The notes beneath the pieces were generated by a model. It saw only the letters and a list, made by a program, of their open reading frames with translations, had not been told where the DNA came from and searched no databases. Below are positions 37,582 through 47,660 of a stretch of 58,079 nt of DNA, one piece after another. Origin of the DNA: Mesorhizobium sp. LSJC280B00 (GTDB lineage Bacteria > Pseudomonadota > Alphaproteobacteria > Rhizobiales > Rhizobiaceae); NCBI RefSeq assembly GCF_000502835.1, contig NZ_AYVL01000013.1:71018-129096 (forward strand), read 5' to 3'. Position numbers and translations under genes: made by a program. Within the stretch, counting starts at the first letter, position 1; the number at the start of each line of letters is the position of its first letter.

Positions 37582-38349
37582 CTATCCCGCCTGCCGCACC
37601 ATGGCGTCCACCGCCCGCACCAGCATGTCGAGATCCTGCGGCCGCGACAGGCGGTGGTCGCCGTCGGGAATGAGCGACAGCGTGACGTCGTCGGCCGGCA
37701 GCAGGCTGACCAGCTTCAACGCATGGCTCGACGGCACGTCGGGATCGGCAAGGCCTTGCAGGATGTGGACCGGACAGTGCGTGTCGATCGGCCCGGTCAT
37801 CACCCGGTTGTTGCGGCCGTCCTCGATCAGCGCGCGCGTGTAGATGTAAGGCTCGGCTGAATAGTCCGACGGCTCCTCGAAAAAGCCCTTTTTCCTGAGG
37901 TCGCGCTTTTGCGCTCCGGTCAGCACCGGCTCGATCAGTTCAGCGGTGAAATCGGGCGCCGGGGCCAGCAGCACAAGACCTGCGATGCTGTTTTCGCCCG
38001 CCTTGCGCAATTCCTGCACCATGCGCAGCGCGATCCAGGCGCCCATCGAGGAGCCGACCAGGATCTGCCTGCCCTGGGTGAAGCGGCGGAAAACCGCCAG
38101 GCTCTCGCCCAGCCATTTCGAGATGGTGCCGTCGGCAAAGGCGCCACCCGATTCGCCGTGGCCGGAATAATCGTGGCGCAGAAAGGCGCGACCTTCTTTG
38201 CGCGCCCATTCCGACAGCGTTTCGGCCTTGGTGCCCAGCATGTCGGATTTGTAGCCGCCGAGCCAGACGATGCCGGGCTCGGCACCTGCCGCATGCCTGA
38301 CGGCGATGCTCGTCCCGTCGACGTCCAGGAAGATCGGGGTGGTGGTCAT
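37582..38349 (-). CDS. Alpha/beta hydrolase
   Basis: A 255-residue protein with nucleophile elbow GSSMGAW (Ser101), a DYSGHGESGG loop at about 60-69, an acid in GLADPDVPSSH and a catalytic histidine in PDGDHRLSRPQDL near the C-terminus. It resembles the small carboxylesterase/thioesterase group (including palmitoyl-thioesterase ABHD10-like proteins). The ATG at 38349 has GAGGG upstream. It is convergent with acdS, two bases apart. The substrate is unknown. Confidence 0.85.
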   Translation of the reverse strand: MTTTPIFLDVDGTSIAVRHAAGAEPGIVWLGGYKSDMLGTKAETLSEWARKEGRAFLRHDYSGHGESGGAFADGTISKWLGESLAVFRRFTQGRQILVGSSMGAWIALRMVQELRKAGENSIAGLVLLAPAPDFTAELIEPVLTGAQKRDLRKKGFFEEPSDYSAEPYIYTRALIEDGRNNRVMTGPIDTHCPVHILQGLADPDVPSSHALKLVSLLPADDVTLSLIPDGDHRLSRPQDLDMLVRAVDAMVRQAG

Positions 38350-38564
38350 GGTGTATTCCCTCACGCCGGTCTTTTGGCACAAGCGGGGGTTCAACGAAAA
38401 GTGCTCCGCCACTTTCTTCGCTTGGTGCAGAGGAGCATTCCATCGAGCAGGTGATTTCCTGAGAATGCTGTGCTATTGACTCCGACCGCGCGCTCACCAC
38501 ATTGCGCGTTCGCAATTCTGAACTGAAGAACCCCTTAACGAAACGGCTCAAGGAGACCACGACC

Positions 38565-39101
38565 ATTCGCAGACCTTTCAAAGCAGCGGCGCCCACCAAG
38601 GAAGGCCCGCGCTCCAACCGTGACATCCGGGTTCCCCGGGTCCAGCTAATCGACGCCGAAGGCCAGAACCGCGGCGATGTCTCCATCAACGATGCATTGC
38701 TGCTCGCCGAAGAGGCGGGGCTCGATCTGGTCGAGATATCGCCCAATGCAGTGCCGCCCGTCGTAAAGATCCTCGATCTCGGCAAGCTGAAATACGCCAA
38801 CCAGAAGAAGGCGGCCGAGGCGCGCAAGAACCAGAAGGTCATCGAGATCAAGGAGATCAAGATGCGCCCGAACATCGACAGCCACGACTATGAGACCAAG
38901 ATGAAGGCCGTCCGGCGCTTTTTCGAGGAAGGCGACAAGGTCAAGCTGACATTGCGCTTCCGCGGTCGCGAGATGGCGCATATGGAACTCGGCATGCAGC
39001 TTCTGAACAAGGTTCGCGAGGAAGTGGCGCCCATCGCCAAGGTCGAAGCCGAACCGAAGCTCGAAGGCCGTCAGATGATGATGGTGCTGGCGCCCCGCTA
39101 A
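38565..39101 (+). CDS. infC: Translation initiation factor IF-3 with AUU start
   Basis: A 178-residue IF-3 that binds the 30S subunit and proofreads initiator tRNA and start codon. No ATG/GTG/TTG fits the family N-terminus; the reading frame begins ATT-CGC-AGA (I/M-R-R-P-F-K) at 38565, with an excellent AAGGAG nine bases upstream. An AUU start is the known self-control device of inf[15 protein letters not shown], the lysine-rich linker ([16 protein letters not shown]) and the C-terminal FRGREMAH core are all present. A TTG at 38502 would add 21 unrelated residues. The stop codon lies inside a palindromic repeat. Confidence 0.92.
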   Translation: MRRPFKAAAPTKEGPRSNRDIRVPRVQLIDAEGQNRGDVSINDALLLAEEAGLDLVEISPNAVPPVVKILDLGKLKYANQKKAAEARKNQKVIEIKEIKMRPNIDSHDYETKMKAVRRFFEEGDKVKLTLRFRGREMAHMELGMQLLNKVREEVAPIAKVEAEPKLEGRQMMMVLAPR

Positions 39102-39178
39102 AGCGCGTTGCGCTTTAGTTCTGTTTTGTGCATGTCGTTGTCGCAAAACCGCTGCGCACTGTTGGGCGACGTGCATAA
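39099..39178. repeat. RIME-like palindromic repeat after infC
   Basis: TAAAGCGC (39099-39106) and GCGCTTTA (39110-39117) form a perfect 8-bp hairpin that includes the infC stop. Next is a second imperfect palindrome, GCATGTCG near 39130 with CGACGTGC near 39168. This two-part unit resembles the intergenic mosaic elements (RIME) of rhizobia; the name is from memory. It may also terminate infC. Confidence 0.65.
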
Positions 39179-39303
39179 AATCCGCCTGAATCATGTTGCA
39201 AGGCGTCCCGGCGATCGGCGGGGCGCCTGTTTTCTTGGCCAGACGCTGCGATCGCCGGCGAGAGCAAAGACGCTCTGGTTCCCTCGACGATCGGATTCCC
39301 GAC

Positions 39304-39945
39304 ATGGTCAATGACGTCAAGCATTCGGAAGCCAAATATGGGCTGGGCAGCTACCAGCACACGCGCAGGATGGTGCTTGCCGTCGTCGTCGTCGTCCTGT
39401 TCGCGATGCTTTTGTTCGGGCAGTCGGTTTTTCCGCCCGATACGCCTGTGCATGAAACGATCGAGATGGTCGGCGTCGTGCTGATCTTTCTCGGCATCGT
39501 CGGACGCTTGTGGTCGACGCTCTATATCGGCGGTCGCAAATCCTCCGAAGTGGTGACCGGCGGACCCTATTCGATCACCCGCAACCCGCTCTATGTCTTC
39601 TCTACTTTAGCTGCCGCCGGTGTCGGCGCACAGATCGGCTCCATCACCGCCACGATCGGCTTTGGAGCGCTCTGCGCGGGTGCCTTTTACATCGTTATCC
39701 TGCGCGAGGAGAAATTCCTCAAGCAGGCTCTCGGCGCGCCATACCAGGCCTACCTGGCGAAAGTGCCGCGCTTCTTCCCGAAACTGTCGCTGTATCAGGA
39801 AGGCGACACCGGCAGCTTCAAGCCGCGCCTGCTGCGAACCACGTTACTGGACGGGCTGGTGTTCCTCGTTGCCTTGCCGGCTTTCGAACTGATCGACGGC
39901 GCCCAGCAGTCCGGCATATTGCCGGTGCTGTTCCGTTTCCCCTGA
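39304..39945 (+). CDS. Isoprenylcysteine carboxylmethyltransferase family membrane protein
   Basis: A 213-residue polytopic protein with about four helices. The GGPYSITRNPLYVFS segment followed by ILREEKFLKQALGAPYQAYLAKVPRFFP is the SAM-binding signature of the ICMT/PEMT family. Bacterial members methylate lipids, or their function is unknown. The ATG at 39304 (MVNDVKHSE) was chosen because upstream codons look non-coding. It lies between infC and rpmI, breaking an otherwise translation-related run. Confidence 0.82.
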   Translation: MVNDVKHSEAKYGLGSYQHTRRMVLAVVVVVLFAMLLFGQSVFPPDTPVHETIEMVGVVLIFLGIVGRLWSTLYIGGRKSSEVVTGGPYSITRNPLYVFSTLAAAGVGAQIGSITATIGFGALCAGAFYIVILREEKFLKQALGAPYQAYLAKVPRFFPKLSLYQEGDTGSFKPRLLRTTLLDGLVFLVALPAFELIDGAQQSGILPVLFRFP

Positions 39946-40017
39946 GCACTACAGTGTTGCTCGGCACGGGGTGTTGCGCGCCAGCCCGCTTTGACGTATA
40001 GGACCGCCGTTCCCAAA

Positions 40018-40049
40018 AAACCGCCCGGCAGGGCATGCCGTGGCGGTTT
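40018..40049 (+). terminator. Strong hairpin upstream of rpmI
   Basis: AAACCGCC (40018-40025) and GGCGGTTT (40042-40049) form a perfect 8-bp stem; an inner CGGCA/TGCCG can extend it. CATTTGCTTTT follows. It may terminate the membrane methyltransferase transcript or act in the 5' leader of rpmI-rplT. Confidence 0.55.
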
Positions 40050-40124
40050 CATTTGCTTTTCGGGCTTTGGTCGGCCTGAAGCGAACAAAAAGCGCATTGG
40101 TGCGCATATAAACGGAGTAGCAAA

Positions 40125-40328
40125 ATGCCCAAGATGAAGACCAAATCGGCCGCCAAGAAGCGGTTCAAGATCACAGGTACGGGTAAAGTTCTGTCGGCTG
40201 CGGCCGGCAAGCGTCACGGCATGATCAAGCGTTCCAACAAGTTCATTCGAAATGCCCGCGGCACGATGGTTCTGGCTGAACCGGATGGCAAGAAGGTCAT
40301 CAAGAATTTTCTGCCGAACGGCCTCTAG
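40125..40328 (+). CDS. rpmI: Large ribosomal subunit protein bL35
   Basis: A 67-residue basic protein, starting [20 protein letters not shown], the standard bL35 sequence, with [16 protein letters not shown] in the middle. ACGGAG lies upstream of the ATG. It forms an operon with rplT 147 bases downstream; the unusually wide gap is filled by two palindromic repeats. Confidence 0.97.
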   Translation: MPKMKTKSAAKKRFKITGTGKVLSAAAGKRHGMIKRSNKFIRNARGTMVLAEPDGKKVIKNFLPNGL

Positions 40329-40330
40329 GG

Positions 40331-40372
40331 CATGATGCCAAAAAGTTGCAGACTTTTTGGAAACATCATGCG
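40331..40372. repeat. Palindromic repeat, GCATGATG family
   Basis: GCATGATG (40331-40338) and CATCATGC (40365-40372) enclose a perfect inner CCAAAAAG/CTTTTTGG. The same architecture recurs at 50964-51010. It lies two bases after the rpmI stop. Confidence 0.8.
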
Positions 40373-40413
40373 CCAAAATAAGAGCATTCGGTCTGGGCAC
40401 GCATTTGTTTTAC

Positions 40414-40457
40414 GCAATTCCGAACGGAAAACCGCCAGGCACTTTTCCTGGAATTGC
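40414..40457. repeat. Palindromic repeat upstream of rplT
   Basis: GCAATTCC (40414-40421) and GGAATTGC (40450-40457) enclose an inner GGAAAA/TTTTCC stem. It is a different family from its neighbour at 40331 and ends just before the rplT ribosome site AAGGAG. Similar units are common in rhizobial intergenic DNA. Confidence 0.75.
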
Positions 40458-40475
40458 TTTTAAGGAGATCATGAC

Positions 40476-40877
40476 ATGGCACGCGTAAAGAGAGGCGTCA
40501 CCTCGCACGCCAAGCACAAGAAGGTCCTGAAAGCCGCCAAGGGTTTTTACGGCCGTCGCAAGAACACCATCCGCATCGCCAAGCAGGCGGTGGAAAAGTC
40601 GCTGCAGTACGCCTATCGCGACCGCAAGAACCGCAAGCGCTCGTTCCGCGCGCTGTGGATCCAGCGCATCAATGCGGCGACGCATGAGCATGGCCTGACC
40701 TACGGCCGTTTCATCGACGGTCTCAACAAGGCCGGCATCGAGATCGATCGCAAGATCCTGTCGGACATGGCCATCCACGAGCCGCAGGCCTTCGCCGCAC
40801 TCGTGGCCAAGGCCAAGGTCGCGCTCGAATACCTGAAGAATACCACGCCGAATGCTTTTGAAAGCGCTGTCGCTTAA
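40476..40877 (+). CDS. rplT: Large ribosomal subunit protein bL20
   Basis: A 133-residue protein with the family start [19 protein letters not shown] and the [16 protein letters not shown] and YGRFIDGL segments. It binds 23S rRNA early in assembly and in many bacteria also represses its own operon. AAGGAG precedes the ATG. A strong terminator follows, closing the rpmI-rplT operon. Confidence 0.98.
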   Translation: MARVKRGVTSHAKHKKVLKAAKGFYGRRKNTIRIAKQAVEKSLQYAYRDRKNRKRSFRALWIQRINAATHEHGLTYGRFIDGLNKAGIEIDRKILSDMAIHEPQAFAALVAKAKVALEYLKNTTPNAFESAVA

Positions 40878-40915
40878 GACCAGCGCTTCCCAAGCTATTC
40901 GACACTTGATTTGGG

Positions 40916-40949
40916 AAACCCGCGCTGGCAGGGCTGGCGCGGGTTTTTC
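40916..40949 (+). terminator. Rho-independent terminator of rpmI-rplT
   Basis: AAACCCGCGC (40916-40925) and GCGCGGGTTT (40937-40946) form a perfect 10-bp stem followed by TTCTTTG. It lies 38 bases after the rplT stop and just upstream of pheS. Confidence 0.93.
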
Positions 40950-40973
40950 TTTGCTTCCAATCGGATCTGGAAC

Positions 40974-42059
40974 ATGAGTGACATGGAAACTCTCGAAAAT
41001 TCCCTGATGGCCGAGATCGCCTCGGCCGCCGACGAGCAGGCGATCGAGGCGGTGCGTGTCTCTGCCCTTGGCAAGAAGGGCTCGGTTTCCGAGATGCTGA
41101 AGACACTCGGCTCGATGAGCGCCGAGGAGCGACAGGTCAAAGGCCCGGCAATCAACGGCCTCAAGAACCGCGTCACCGAGGCACTTTCGGCGCGCCGCGC
41201 CGAGCTGAAAGATGTGGCGATCACGGCACGGCTTGCCGCCGAGAAGGTCGACGTCAGCTTGCCGGTCAGGCAATCGCCGGCCGAGCGCGGCCGCATCCAT
41301 CCGATCAGCCAGGTTATCGACGAGATCGCGGCGATTTTCGGCGATCTCGGCTTTGCCATCGCCGAAGGTCCGGACATCGAGACCGACTATTACAATTTCA
41401 CCTCGCTGAACTTCCCGGAAGGCCACCCGGCGCGCGAGATGCACGACACCTTCTTCTTCCAGCCGGACGCGCAGGGCGAGCGCAAGCTTTTGCGCACCCA
41501 CACCTCGCCGGTGCAGATCCGCACCATGGAGATGCAGAAGCCGCCGATCCGCATCGTCATTCCCGGCAAGACCTACCGGCAGGATTCCGATGCCACCCAC
41601 TCGCCGATGTTCCATCAGGTCGAGGGGCTGGTGATCGACAAATCGGCCAACGTCGCCAACATGAAATGGGTGCTGGAGGAGTTCTGCAAGGCCTTCTTCG
41701 AAGTGCCGAGCGTCAAGATGCGCTTCCGGCCGTCCTTCTTCCCGTTCACCGAGCCCAGCCTCGAGGTCGACATCCAGTGCGACCGTTCGCGGCCCGGCGA
41801 GGTGCGCTTCGGCGAGGGCTCGGACTGGATGGAGATCCTCGGCTGCGGCATGGTCCACCCCAATGTGCTCCGTTACGGCGGGCTCGATCCCGACGAATAC
41901 CAGGGCTTCGCCTGGGGCATGGGCATCGACCGCATCGCCATGTTGAAATACGGCATGCCGGATCTGCGCACCTTCTTCGACGCCGATGTGCGCTGGCTGT
42001 CGCATTACGGTTTTAGGCCGCTTGACATGCCGACGCTGTTCGGGGGCTTGAGCGCGTGA
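40974..42059 (+). CDS. pheS: Phenylalanyl-tRNA synthetase alpha subunit
   Basis: A 361-residue class II synthetase subunit: N-terminal coiled coil (residues 1-90), then a catalytic core with motif 1 [10 protein letters not shown], the motif 2 region [11 protein letters not shown] and [18 protein letters not shown], and motif 3 [13 protein letters not shown]. With PheT it charges tRNA-Phe. The ATG at 40974 (MSDMETLEN) is preferred; upstream codons overlap the terminator. pheT follows 106 bases later. Confidence 0.97.
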   Translation: MSDMETLENSLMAEIASAADEQAIEAVRVSALGKKGSVSEMLKTLGSMSAEERQVKGPAINGLKNRVTEALSARRAELKDVAITARLAAEKVDVSLPVRQSPAERGRIHPISQVIDEIAAIFGDLGFAIAEGPDIETDYYNFTSLNFPEGHPAREMHDTFFFQPDAQGERKLLRTHTSPVQIRTMEMQKPPIRIVIPGKTYRQDSDATHSPMFHQVEGLVIDKSANVANMKWVLEEFCKAFFEVPSVKMRFRPSFFPFTEPSLEVDIQCDRSRPGEVRFGEGSDWMEILGCGMVHPNVLRYGGLDPDEYQGFAWGMGIDRIAMLKYGMPDLRTFFDADVRWLSHYGFRPLDMPTLFGGLSA

Positions 42060-42165
42060 CGACCGGGCCGCAGCAAATCCGCGGGCAGCTCGCCTTCCTG
42101 CACATGTCCGACGCGCGGCCGCATAGCTTCAAGTGCAGCGTGCCCAGACCAGACGGAACACAGTC

Positions 42166-44574
42166 ATGAAACTCACCCTCTCCTGGCTCAAGGATCATCT
42201 CGAGACCGACGCCTCGCTGGCGGAAATCGTCGAGCGTCTCACCTCGATCGGCCTCGAGGTCGAGCATGTCGACGACCGGGCGAGCCTGGCCCCCTTCGTC
42301 ATTGCCAAGGTGCTGACGGCGGTCCAGCATCCCGACGCCGACCGGCTTCGCGTGCTGACCGTCGACACCGGCGACGGCAAGCCGCCGGTGCAGGTCGTGT
42401 GTGGAGCGCCGAACGCCCGCGCGGGCCTGATCGGCGCCTTTGCAGCACCGGGCACTTATATTCCCGGCATCGACGTGACGCTGACCGTCGGCAAGATCCG
42501 CGGCGTTGAAAGCCACGGCATGATGTGCTCCGAGCGCGAGCTCGAATTGTCCGAGGAGCATGACGGCATCATCGACCTTCCGGCCGATGCGCCGGTCGGC
42601 ACCAGCTTCGCCGCCTATGCCCATCTCGATGATCCGCTGATCGAGATCAATCTGACGCCGAACCGGCCGGATGCGACCAGTGTCCATGGCATCGCCCGCG
42701 ATCTGGCGGCGAGCGGGCTCGGCACGCTGAAGAGCGCGCCGATAGAGCCGATCCCCGGCAAGGGCGAGACGCCGGTCAAGGTGACGATCGAAGCGCCGGA
42801 GCTCTGTCCCGGCTTTGCGCTGCGCCTGGTGCGCGGCGTCAAGAACGGACCGTCGCCGAAATGGCTGCAGCAAAGGCTTCTCGCCATCGGCTTGAGGCCG
42901 ATCAGCGCGCTCGTCGATATCACCAATTACGTCACCTTCGACCGCGGCCGGCCGCTGCATGTCTTCGACGCTGCGAAGGTCACCGGCAATCTCGCCGTGC
43001 GCCGGGCGCGTGATGGCGAAAAGGTGCTGTCGCTCGACGGCCGCGAATACACGCTGACGCCGGAGATGTGCGTCATCGCCGACCAGGACGGCATCGAATC
43101 GATTGCCGGCATCATGGGCGGCGAGCATTCCGGCTGCGACGAGAACACCACCGACGTGCTGATCGAGTCGGCGCTTTGGGACCCGATCACCACCGCCCGC
43201 ACCGGCCGCACGCTCGGCATCATCACCGACGCGCGCTATCGGTTTGAGCGCGGCGTCGACCCGGAAATGATGGTTCCCGGCTTGGAGCTGGCGACGAAGC
43301 TGGTGCTCGATTTCTGCGGCGGTACGCCGGCGCAAACCGAAGTCGTCGGCTATGCCGGCCATCAGCCGAAGATCGTCTCGTTCCCATTGTCGGAAGTGAA
43401 GCGGCTGACCGGCATCGAAGTGCCGCGCGCGACGAGCCTCGACATTCTAGCCCGCCTCGGCTTCAAGCCGGAGGGCACGGGCGATGTCGTCAATGTGGCG
43501 GTCCCGTCCTGGCGGCCGGATGTCGACGGCAAGGCCGACCTGGTCGAGGAGGTCATGCGCATCCACGGCGTCGACAATATCGCGCCGCAGCCGCTTGGTT
43601 CGCACGATGCGGTCAACGCCAGGATCCTGACTGTGCTGCAGATCCGCACCCGCGCCGCCAAGCGGGCGCTTGCCGTGCGCGGCATGATGGAGGCCGTCAC
43701 CTGGTCGTTCGTTCCGGCAAAACACGCCGAATTGTTCGGCGGCGGCCAGCAGGCGCTGAAGCTTGCCAACCCGATCGCCGCCGATATGTCGGACATGCGG
43801 CCGTCGCTGCTGCCGGGGCTGATTGCGGCAGCACAGCGCAATGCCGACAGGGGCATCGGCGATGTCGCGCTGTTCGAAGTGTCGGGCACTTACGAGGGCG
43901 ACGGCGCCGACCAGCAGCGGCGTGTTGCCGCCGGCGTGCGGCGCGGCACCGCCAGGCTCGAGGGCTCCGGCCGCCATTGGGCCGGCAATGCCGGCGCCGT
44001 CGGCGTCTTCGATGCCAAGGCCGATGCGATCGCAGCACTCGAAGCCTGCGGCGCGCCGGTCGAGCGGCTGCAGATCGAGGCTGGCGGCCCGGCCTGGTAT
44101 CATCCCGGCCGCTCCGGCACGATCAAGCTTGGGCCGAAGGTAATCCTTGGCACGTTTGGCGAGTTCCACCCGAAGACGCTGGAGGGGCTGGACGTCTCCG
44201 GCCCGCTCTGCGGCTTCGAAGTGTTCATCGATACCGTGCCTGAGCCGAAGGCCAAGCCGACGCGAACAAAGCCGAGGCTGGATCTGTCCGCCTTCCAGGC
44301 GGTCAAGCGCGATTTCGCCTTCGTCGTCGACAAGGCGGTCGAAGCCGGCACACTCGTTCGCGCCGCCCTTGCCGCCGACCGAAAGCTGATTTCCGGCGTC
44401 TCGGTGTTCGATGTTTTCGAGGGTGCAGCGCTCGGCGCGGCGAAGAAATCGATCGCTATCGAAGTGTCGATCCAGCCGGTCGAAAAGACGCTGACCGACG
44501 ACGATTTCGAGGCGCTGGCCAAGCGCATCGTCGAGAATGTCGGCAAGCAGACCGGCGGCGTGCTCAGAACCTAG
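42166..44574 (+). CDS. pheT: Phenylalanyl-tRNA synthetase beta subunit
   Basis: An 802-residue subunit beginning [15 protein letters not shown]. It has the tRNA-binding EMAP-like domain (about 40-150), B3/B4 editing domain, B5 domain and the C-terminal anticodon-binding FDX domain ([15 protein letters not shown]). ATG 42166 is the family start. It forms the pheST operon; an oxygenase gene starts 10 bases after its stop. Confidence 0.97.
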   Translation: MKLTLSWLKDHLETDASLAEIVERLTSIGLEVEHVDDRASLAPFVIAKVLTAVQHPDADRLRVLTVDTGDGKPPVQVVCGAPNARAGLIGAFAAPGTYIPGIDVTLTVGKIRGVESHGMMCSERELELSEEHDGIIDLPADAPVGTSFAAYAHLDDPLIEINLTPNRPDATSVHGIARDLAASGLGTLKSAPIEPIPGKGETPVKVTIEAPELCPGFALRLVRGVKNGPSPKWLQQRLLAIGLRPISALVDITNYVTFDRGRPLHVFDAAKVTGNLAVRRARDGEKVLSLDGREYTLTPEMCVIADQDGIESIAGIMGGEHSGCDENTTDVLIESALWDPITTARTGRTLGIITDARYRFERGVDPEMMVPGLELATKLVLDFCGGTPAQTEVVGYAGHQPKIVSFPLSEVKRLTGIEVPRATSLDILARLGFKPEGTGDVVNVAVPSWRPDVDGKADLVEEVMRIHGVDNIAPQPLGSHDAVNARILTVLQIRTRAAKRALAVRGMMEAVTWSFVPAKHAELFGGGQQALKLANPIAADMSDMRPSLLPGLIAAAQRNADRGIGDVALFEVSGTYEGDGADQQRRVAAGVRRGTARLEGSGRHWAGNAGAVGVFDAKADAIAALEACGAPVERLQIEAGGPAWYHPGRSGTIKLGPKVILGTFGEFHPKTLEGLDVSGPLCGFEVFIDTVPEPKAKPTRTKPRLDLSAFQAVKRDFAFVVDKAVEAGTLVRAALAADRKLISGVSVFDVFEGAALGAAKKSIAIEVSIQPVEKTLTDDDFEALAKRIVENVGKQTGGVLRT

Positions 44575-44584
44575 AACGGATGCG

Positions 44585-45178
44585 ATGATGGTTCACACCA
44601 GCAAACTCTCCATCACCTGGCTGGCAACTCACATCGGGACGATCGACGGCTTCTTGGATGACCAGGAATGCGCCGATCTGATCGCTGACAGTGAACGGCA
44701 CGGTTTCGAGGCGGCCAAGGTGAACAGCTCCGGCGGCGCCACCGTCCTGAAGGAGCTTCGCAATAACGACCGGGTTGTCTTCGATGACGAGGACCTTGCG
44801 GATTTGCTCTTCGCACGGGCGCGGCCTCTGCTCTATCGTGGTCTCGGCGACTGGCGCTTGACCGGGCTGAATGAGCGTTTCCGTTTCTATCGCTATGGGC
44901 CGGGCCAGAAGTTCGATTGGCACCATGACGGCTATTTCGAGCGCCACGCCTTGGAGCGCAGTCAGTTCACGTTCATGATTTATCTATCAGATGGATTTGA
45001 AGGGGGAGGAACCTCGTTTCGCGGCGAGGTGCCGGGCTATGCCGGTAGCAGTCTTCTGGTGAAGCCGAAGAAAGGAATGGCACTGGCGTTCTACCATCCG
45101 ATCGAGCATCGCGGCGACGAGGTGCTGTCGGGGCGCAAGTACGTCATCCGAACGGACGTGATGTACAAGCGCCAATGA
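44585..45178 (+). CDS. 2-oxoglutarate/Fe(II) oxygenase, prolyl 4-hydroxylase type
   Basis: A 197-residue protein of the P4Hc fold. Iron ligands are H113 and D115 in FDWHHDGYF and H175 in HPIEHRGDEV, with a basic residue ten positions on (K185) to hold 2-oxoglutarate. The family hydroxylates prolines or other residues; the target is not predictable. The ATG at 44585 (a second at 44588) follows pheT by 10 bases. Confidence 0.85.
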   Translation: MMVHTSKLSITWLATHIGTIDGFLDDQECADLIADSERHGFEAAKVNSSGGATVLKELRNNDRVVFDDEDLADLLFARARPLLYRGLGDWRLTGLNERFRFYRYGPGQKFDWHHDGYFERHALERSQFTFMIYLSDGFEGGGTSFRGEVPGYAGSSLLVKPKKGMALAFYHPIEHRGDEVLSGRKYVIRTDVMYKRQ

Positions 45179-45206
45179 AACGCTGTCCGTTCTGCCGCTG
45201 AGCTAA

Positions 45207-45578
45207 ATGCACCTGACCCCGCTGGAAGTGTTTTTCGTCAAGGAGTTCTGCCGTTCCGCCGGCGTTTCTCCTGACATGATGCGTGCGCTGAAAGTCAAAG
45301 ACCGCAGCCGCGATCCTGTAGGGTTCATGACCACAATCGTTGCCTCATCGGTTCCCCCGGAATTGCGCTTTGAGAGTCGAGTGTTCAGTTCGCTTCGGGT
45401 AGCGTGCGTTGGACCTGACCAGCTTCTTTGCGGCATGGTGCTGTTCTTCGATGAGATTGAAGGAAAGCTAGATGCGATCGAAGGCTTTGTGTACGGCGAA
45501 GAATGGCCGCCAATCGAGGAGCCAGTCTTCTGGTCCGAGACCGACCGAACAATGAGCCTTGGGCGAGAGGGAAACTAG
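45207..45578 (+). CDS. Hypothetical protein
   Basis: A 123-residue protein starting MHLTPLEVFFVKEF. It is acidic at the C-terminus (GEEWPPIEEPVFW), with no membrane helix or signal peptide. Base composition is lower in GC than the flanks. The next 108 bases contain no gene. No family was recognised; it could be a recently acquired gene. Confidence 0.5.
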   Translation: MHLTPLEVFFVKEFCRSAGVSPDMMRALKVKDRSRDPVGFMTTIVASSVPPELRFESRVFSSLRVACVGPDQLLCGMVLFFDEIEGKLDAIEGFVYGEEWPPIEEPVFWSETDRTMSLGREGN

Positions 45579-45668
45579 CCTGCAGAAATGGGCGTCACGA
45601 CGCCCTTTCCGATAATTGCACAACGGATGGCGCGCTGAGGATCTAGAGGGGTTGCCGGCAGGTGACGA

Positions 45669-45688
45669 ATCGCCCTCCAAAGGGCGAT
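45669..45688 (+). promoter_or_regulatory. Hairpin covering a ribosome site and start codon
   Basis: ATCGCCCT (45669-45676) and AGGGCGAT (45681-45688) form a perfect 8-bp stem with a 4-base loop. It buries the AGGG ribosome site and the first two bases of the ATG at 45687, which would lower translation unless opened. Confidence 0.4.
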
Positions 45689-46289
45689 GGACCATCTGCG
45701 CTATTCAGGGCTGCCCTTCGAGGAACAGCGTGCAGTCTTTCTCGATATCGTCTCAGCCGATCCGCTGGTCGGTGAGACGCTGTCGCGGGTACGGGTGCTA
45801 GGCCTGCCGGACTGGCTGGTCGTCTCAGGCGCGCTTTACAACAGCGTCTGGAATCATCTGACCGGAAAGCCCTCGGGGTACGGCATCCGGGATGTCGACC
45901 TGTTCTATTTCGATGAGAGCGATCTGTCCTATGAAGCCGAGGACACGGTCATCCGCCGGGCGGCGAAGCAGTTCGAAGGACTGACGCTGCCGGTCGAAGT
46001 GCGCAACCAGGCGCGGGTGCATCTGTGGTTTGAGGCGCGCTTTGGCGGTTCCTATCCCAGACTGTCGTCGTCCGCCGAGGCGCTGTCCTATTTCGCTTCG
46101 AAAACCCATGCGGTCGGCGTTAGATTCGGCATCGATGGGCAACTCGCGCTCGTGGCGCCGTTCGGGCTCGACGACATCTTCTCGTTTCGCGTTACCCCGA
46201 ACCGTGCACTGGATAATCGGCAGACGCACGAGATGAAGGGCGCGCGTGCCAGGGAGAACTGGCCGGAGATCAGTGTCGTGCCTTGGTAG
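45687..46289 (+). CDS. Nucleotidyltransferase-like protein (DUF925/NTP_transf_6)
   Basis: A 200-residue protein of the DUF925 nucleotidyltransferase family. VVSGALYNSVWNHL (near 49-62) is followed by GIRDVDLFYFD (near 69-79), the DxD metal site, and later EVRNQARVHLWF and FGLDDIFSFRVTPN. These proteins have the polymerase-beta fold, but their substrates are unknown. The start lies in a hairpin; a large inverted repeat follows the gene. Confidence 0.85.
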   Translation: MDHLRYSGLPFEEQRAVFLDIVSADPLVGETLSRVRVLGLPDWLVVSGALYNSVWNHLTGKPSGYGIRDVDLFYFDESDLSYEAEDTVIRRAAKQFEGLTLPVEVRNQARVHLWFEARFGGSYPRLSSSAEALSYFASKTHAVGVRFGIDGQLALVAPFGLDDIFSFRVTPNRALDNRQTHEMKGARARENWPEISVVPW

Positions 46290-46295
46290 GAAATG

Positions 46296-46475
46296 TCGGC
46301 GCGAGGCACCCCCCCTCTGCCCTGCCGGGCATCTCCCCCTCAAGGGGGGAGATCGGATGTCGCCTCGGCTTTCGCCAATCACCGGCGCCGGAAGGGCGGG
46401 GAGGGCGCGGGAACTGCCAATCTCCCCCCTTGAGGGGGAGATGTCCGGCAGGACAGAGGGGGTGCCTCGCGCCGA
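46296..46475. repeat. Large inverted-repeat element, copy 1
   Basis: About 180 bp with long complementary arms. The outer ends TCGGCGCGAGGCACC (46296-46310) and its complement (46461-46475) are perfect, followed inward by CCTCTGCCCTGCCGGGCATC-type and CTCCCCCTCAAGGGGGGAGAT arms, against a matching right arm ATGTCCGGCAGGACAGAGG. The centre contains CTTTCGCCAATC. It has no ORF. It is related to the element at 56427-56584 and is MITE-like. Confidence 0.85.
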
Positions 46476-46559
46476 GGTCTCACAACGCTTTGCATCGCAC
46501 CGTATTAGTCAAAAAGGGGTGCCGAAACGCCCCGTTTCGATTGCGCCGTCGATTGCCGT

Positions 46560-47555
<996 letters not shown>

Positions 47556-47660
47556 CACGTGTCTCCTTGTTGTGATGGTTGTGATGCCGCAGAGATAGCG
47601 TCTTGCCCTGCGTTCGATAATCGGCTCTCATTTGCACGGGCTGTTCCAAGAAATAGATCA

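Noticed and set aside
38502..38564. TTG start for infC
   Set aside because: The extra 21 residues do not resemble IF-3, while the ATT at 38565 has an ideal ribosome site and the family's N-terminus.
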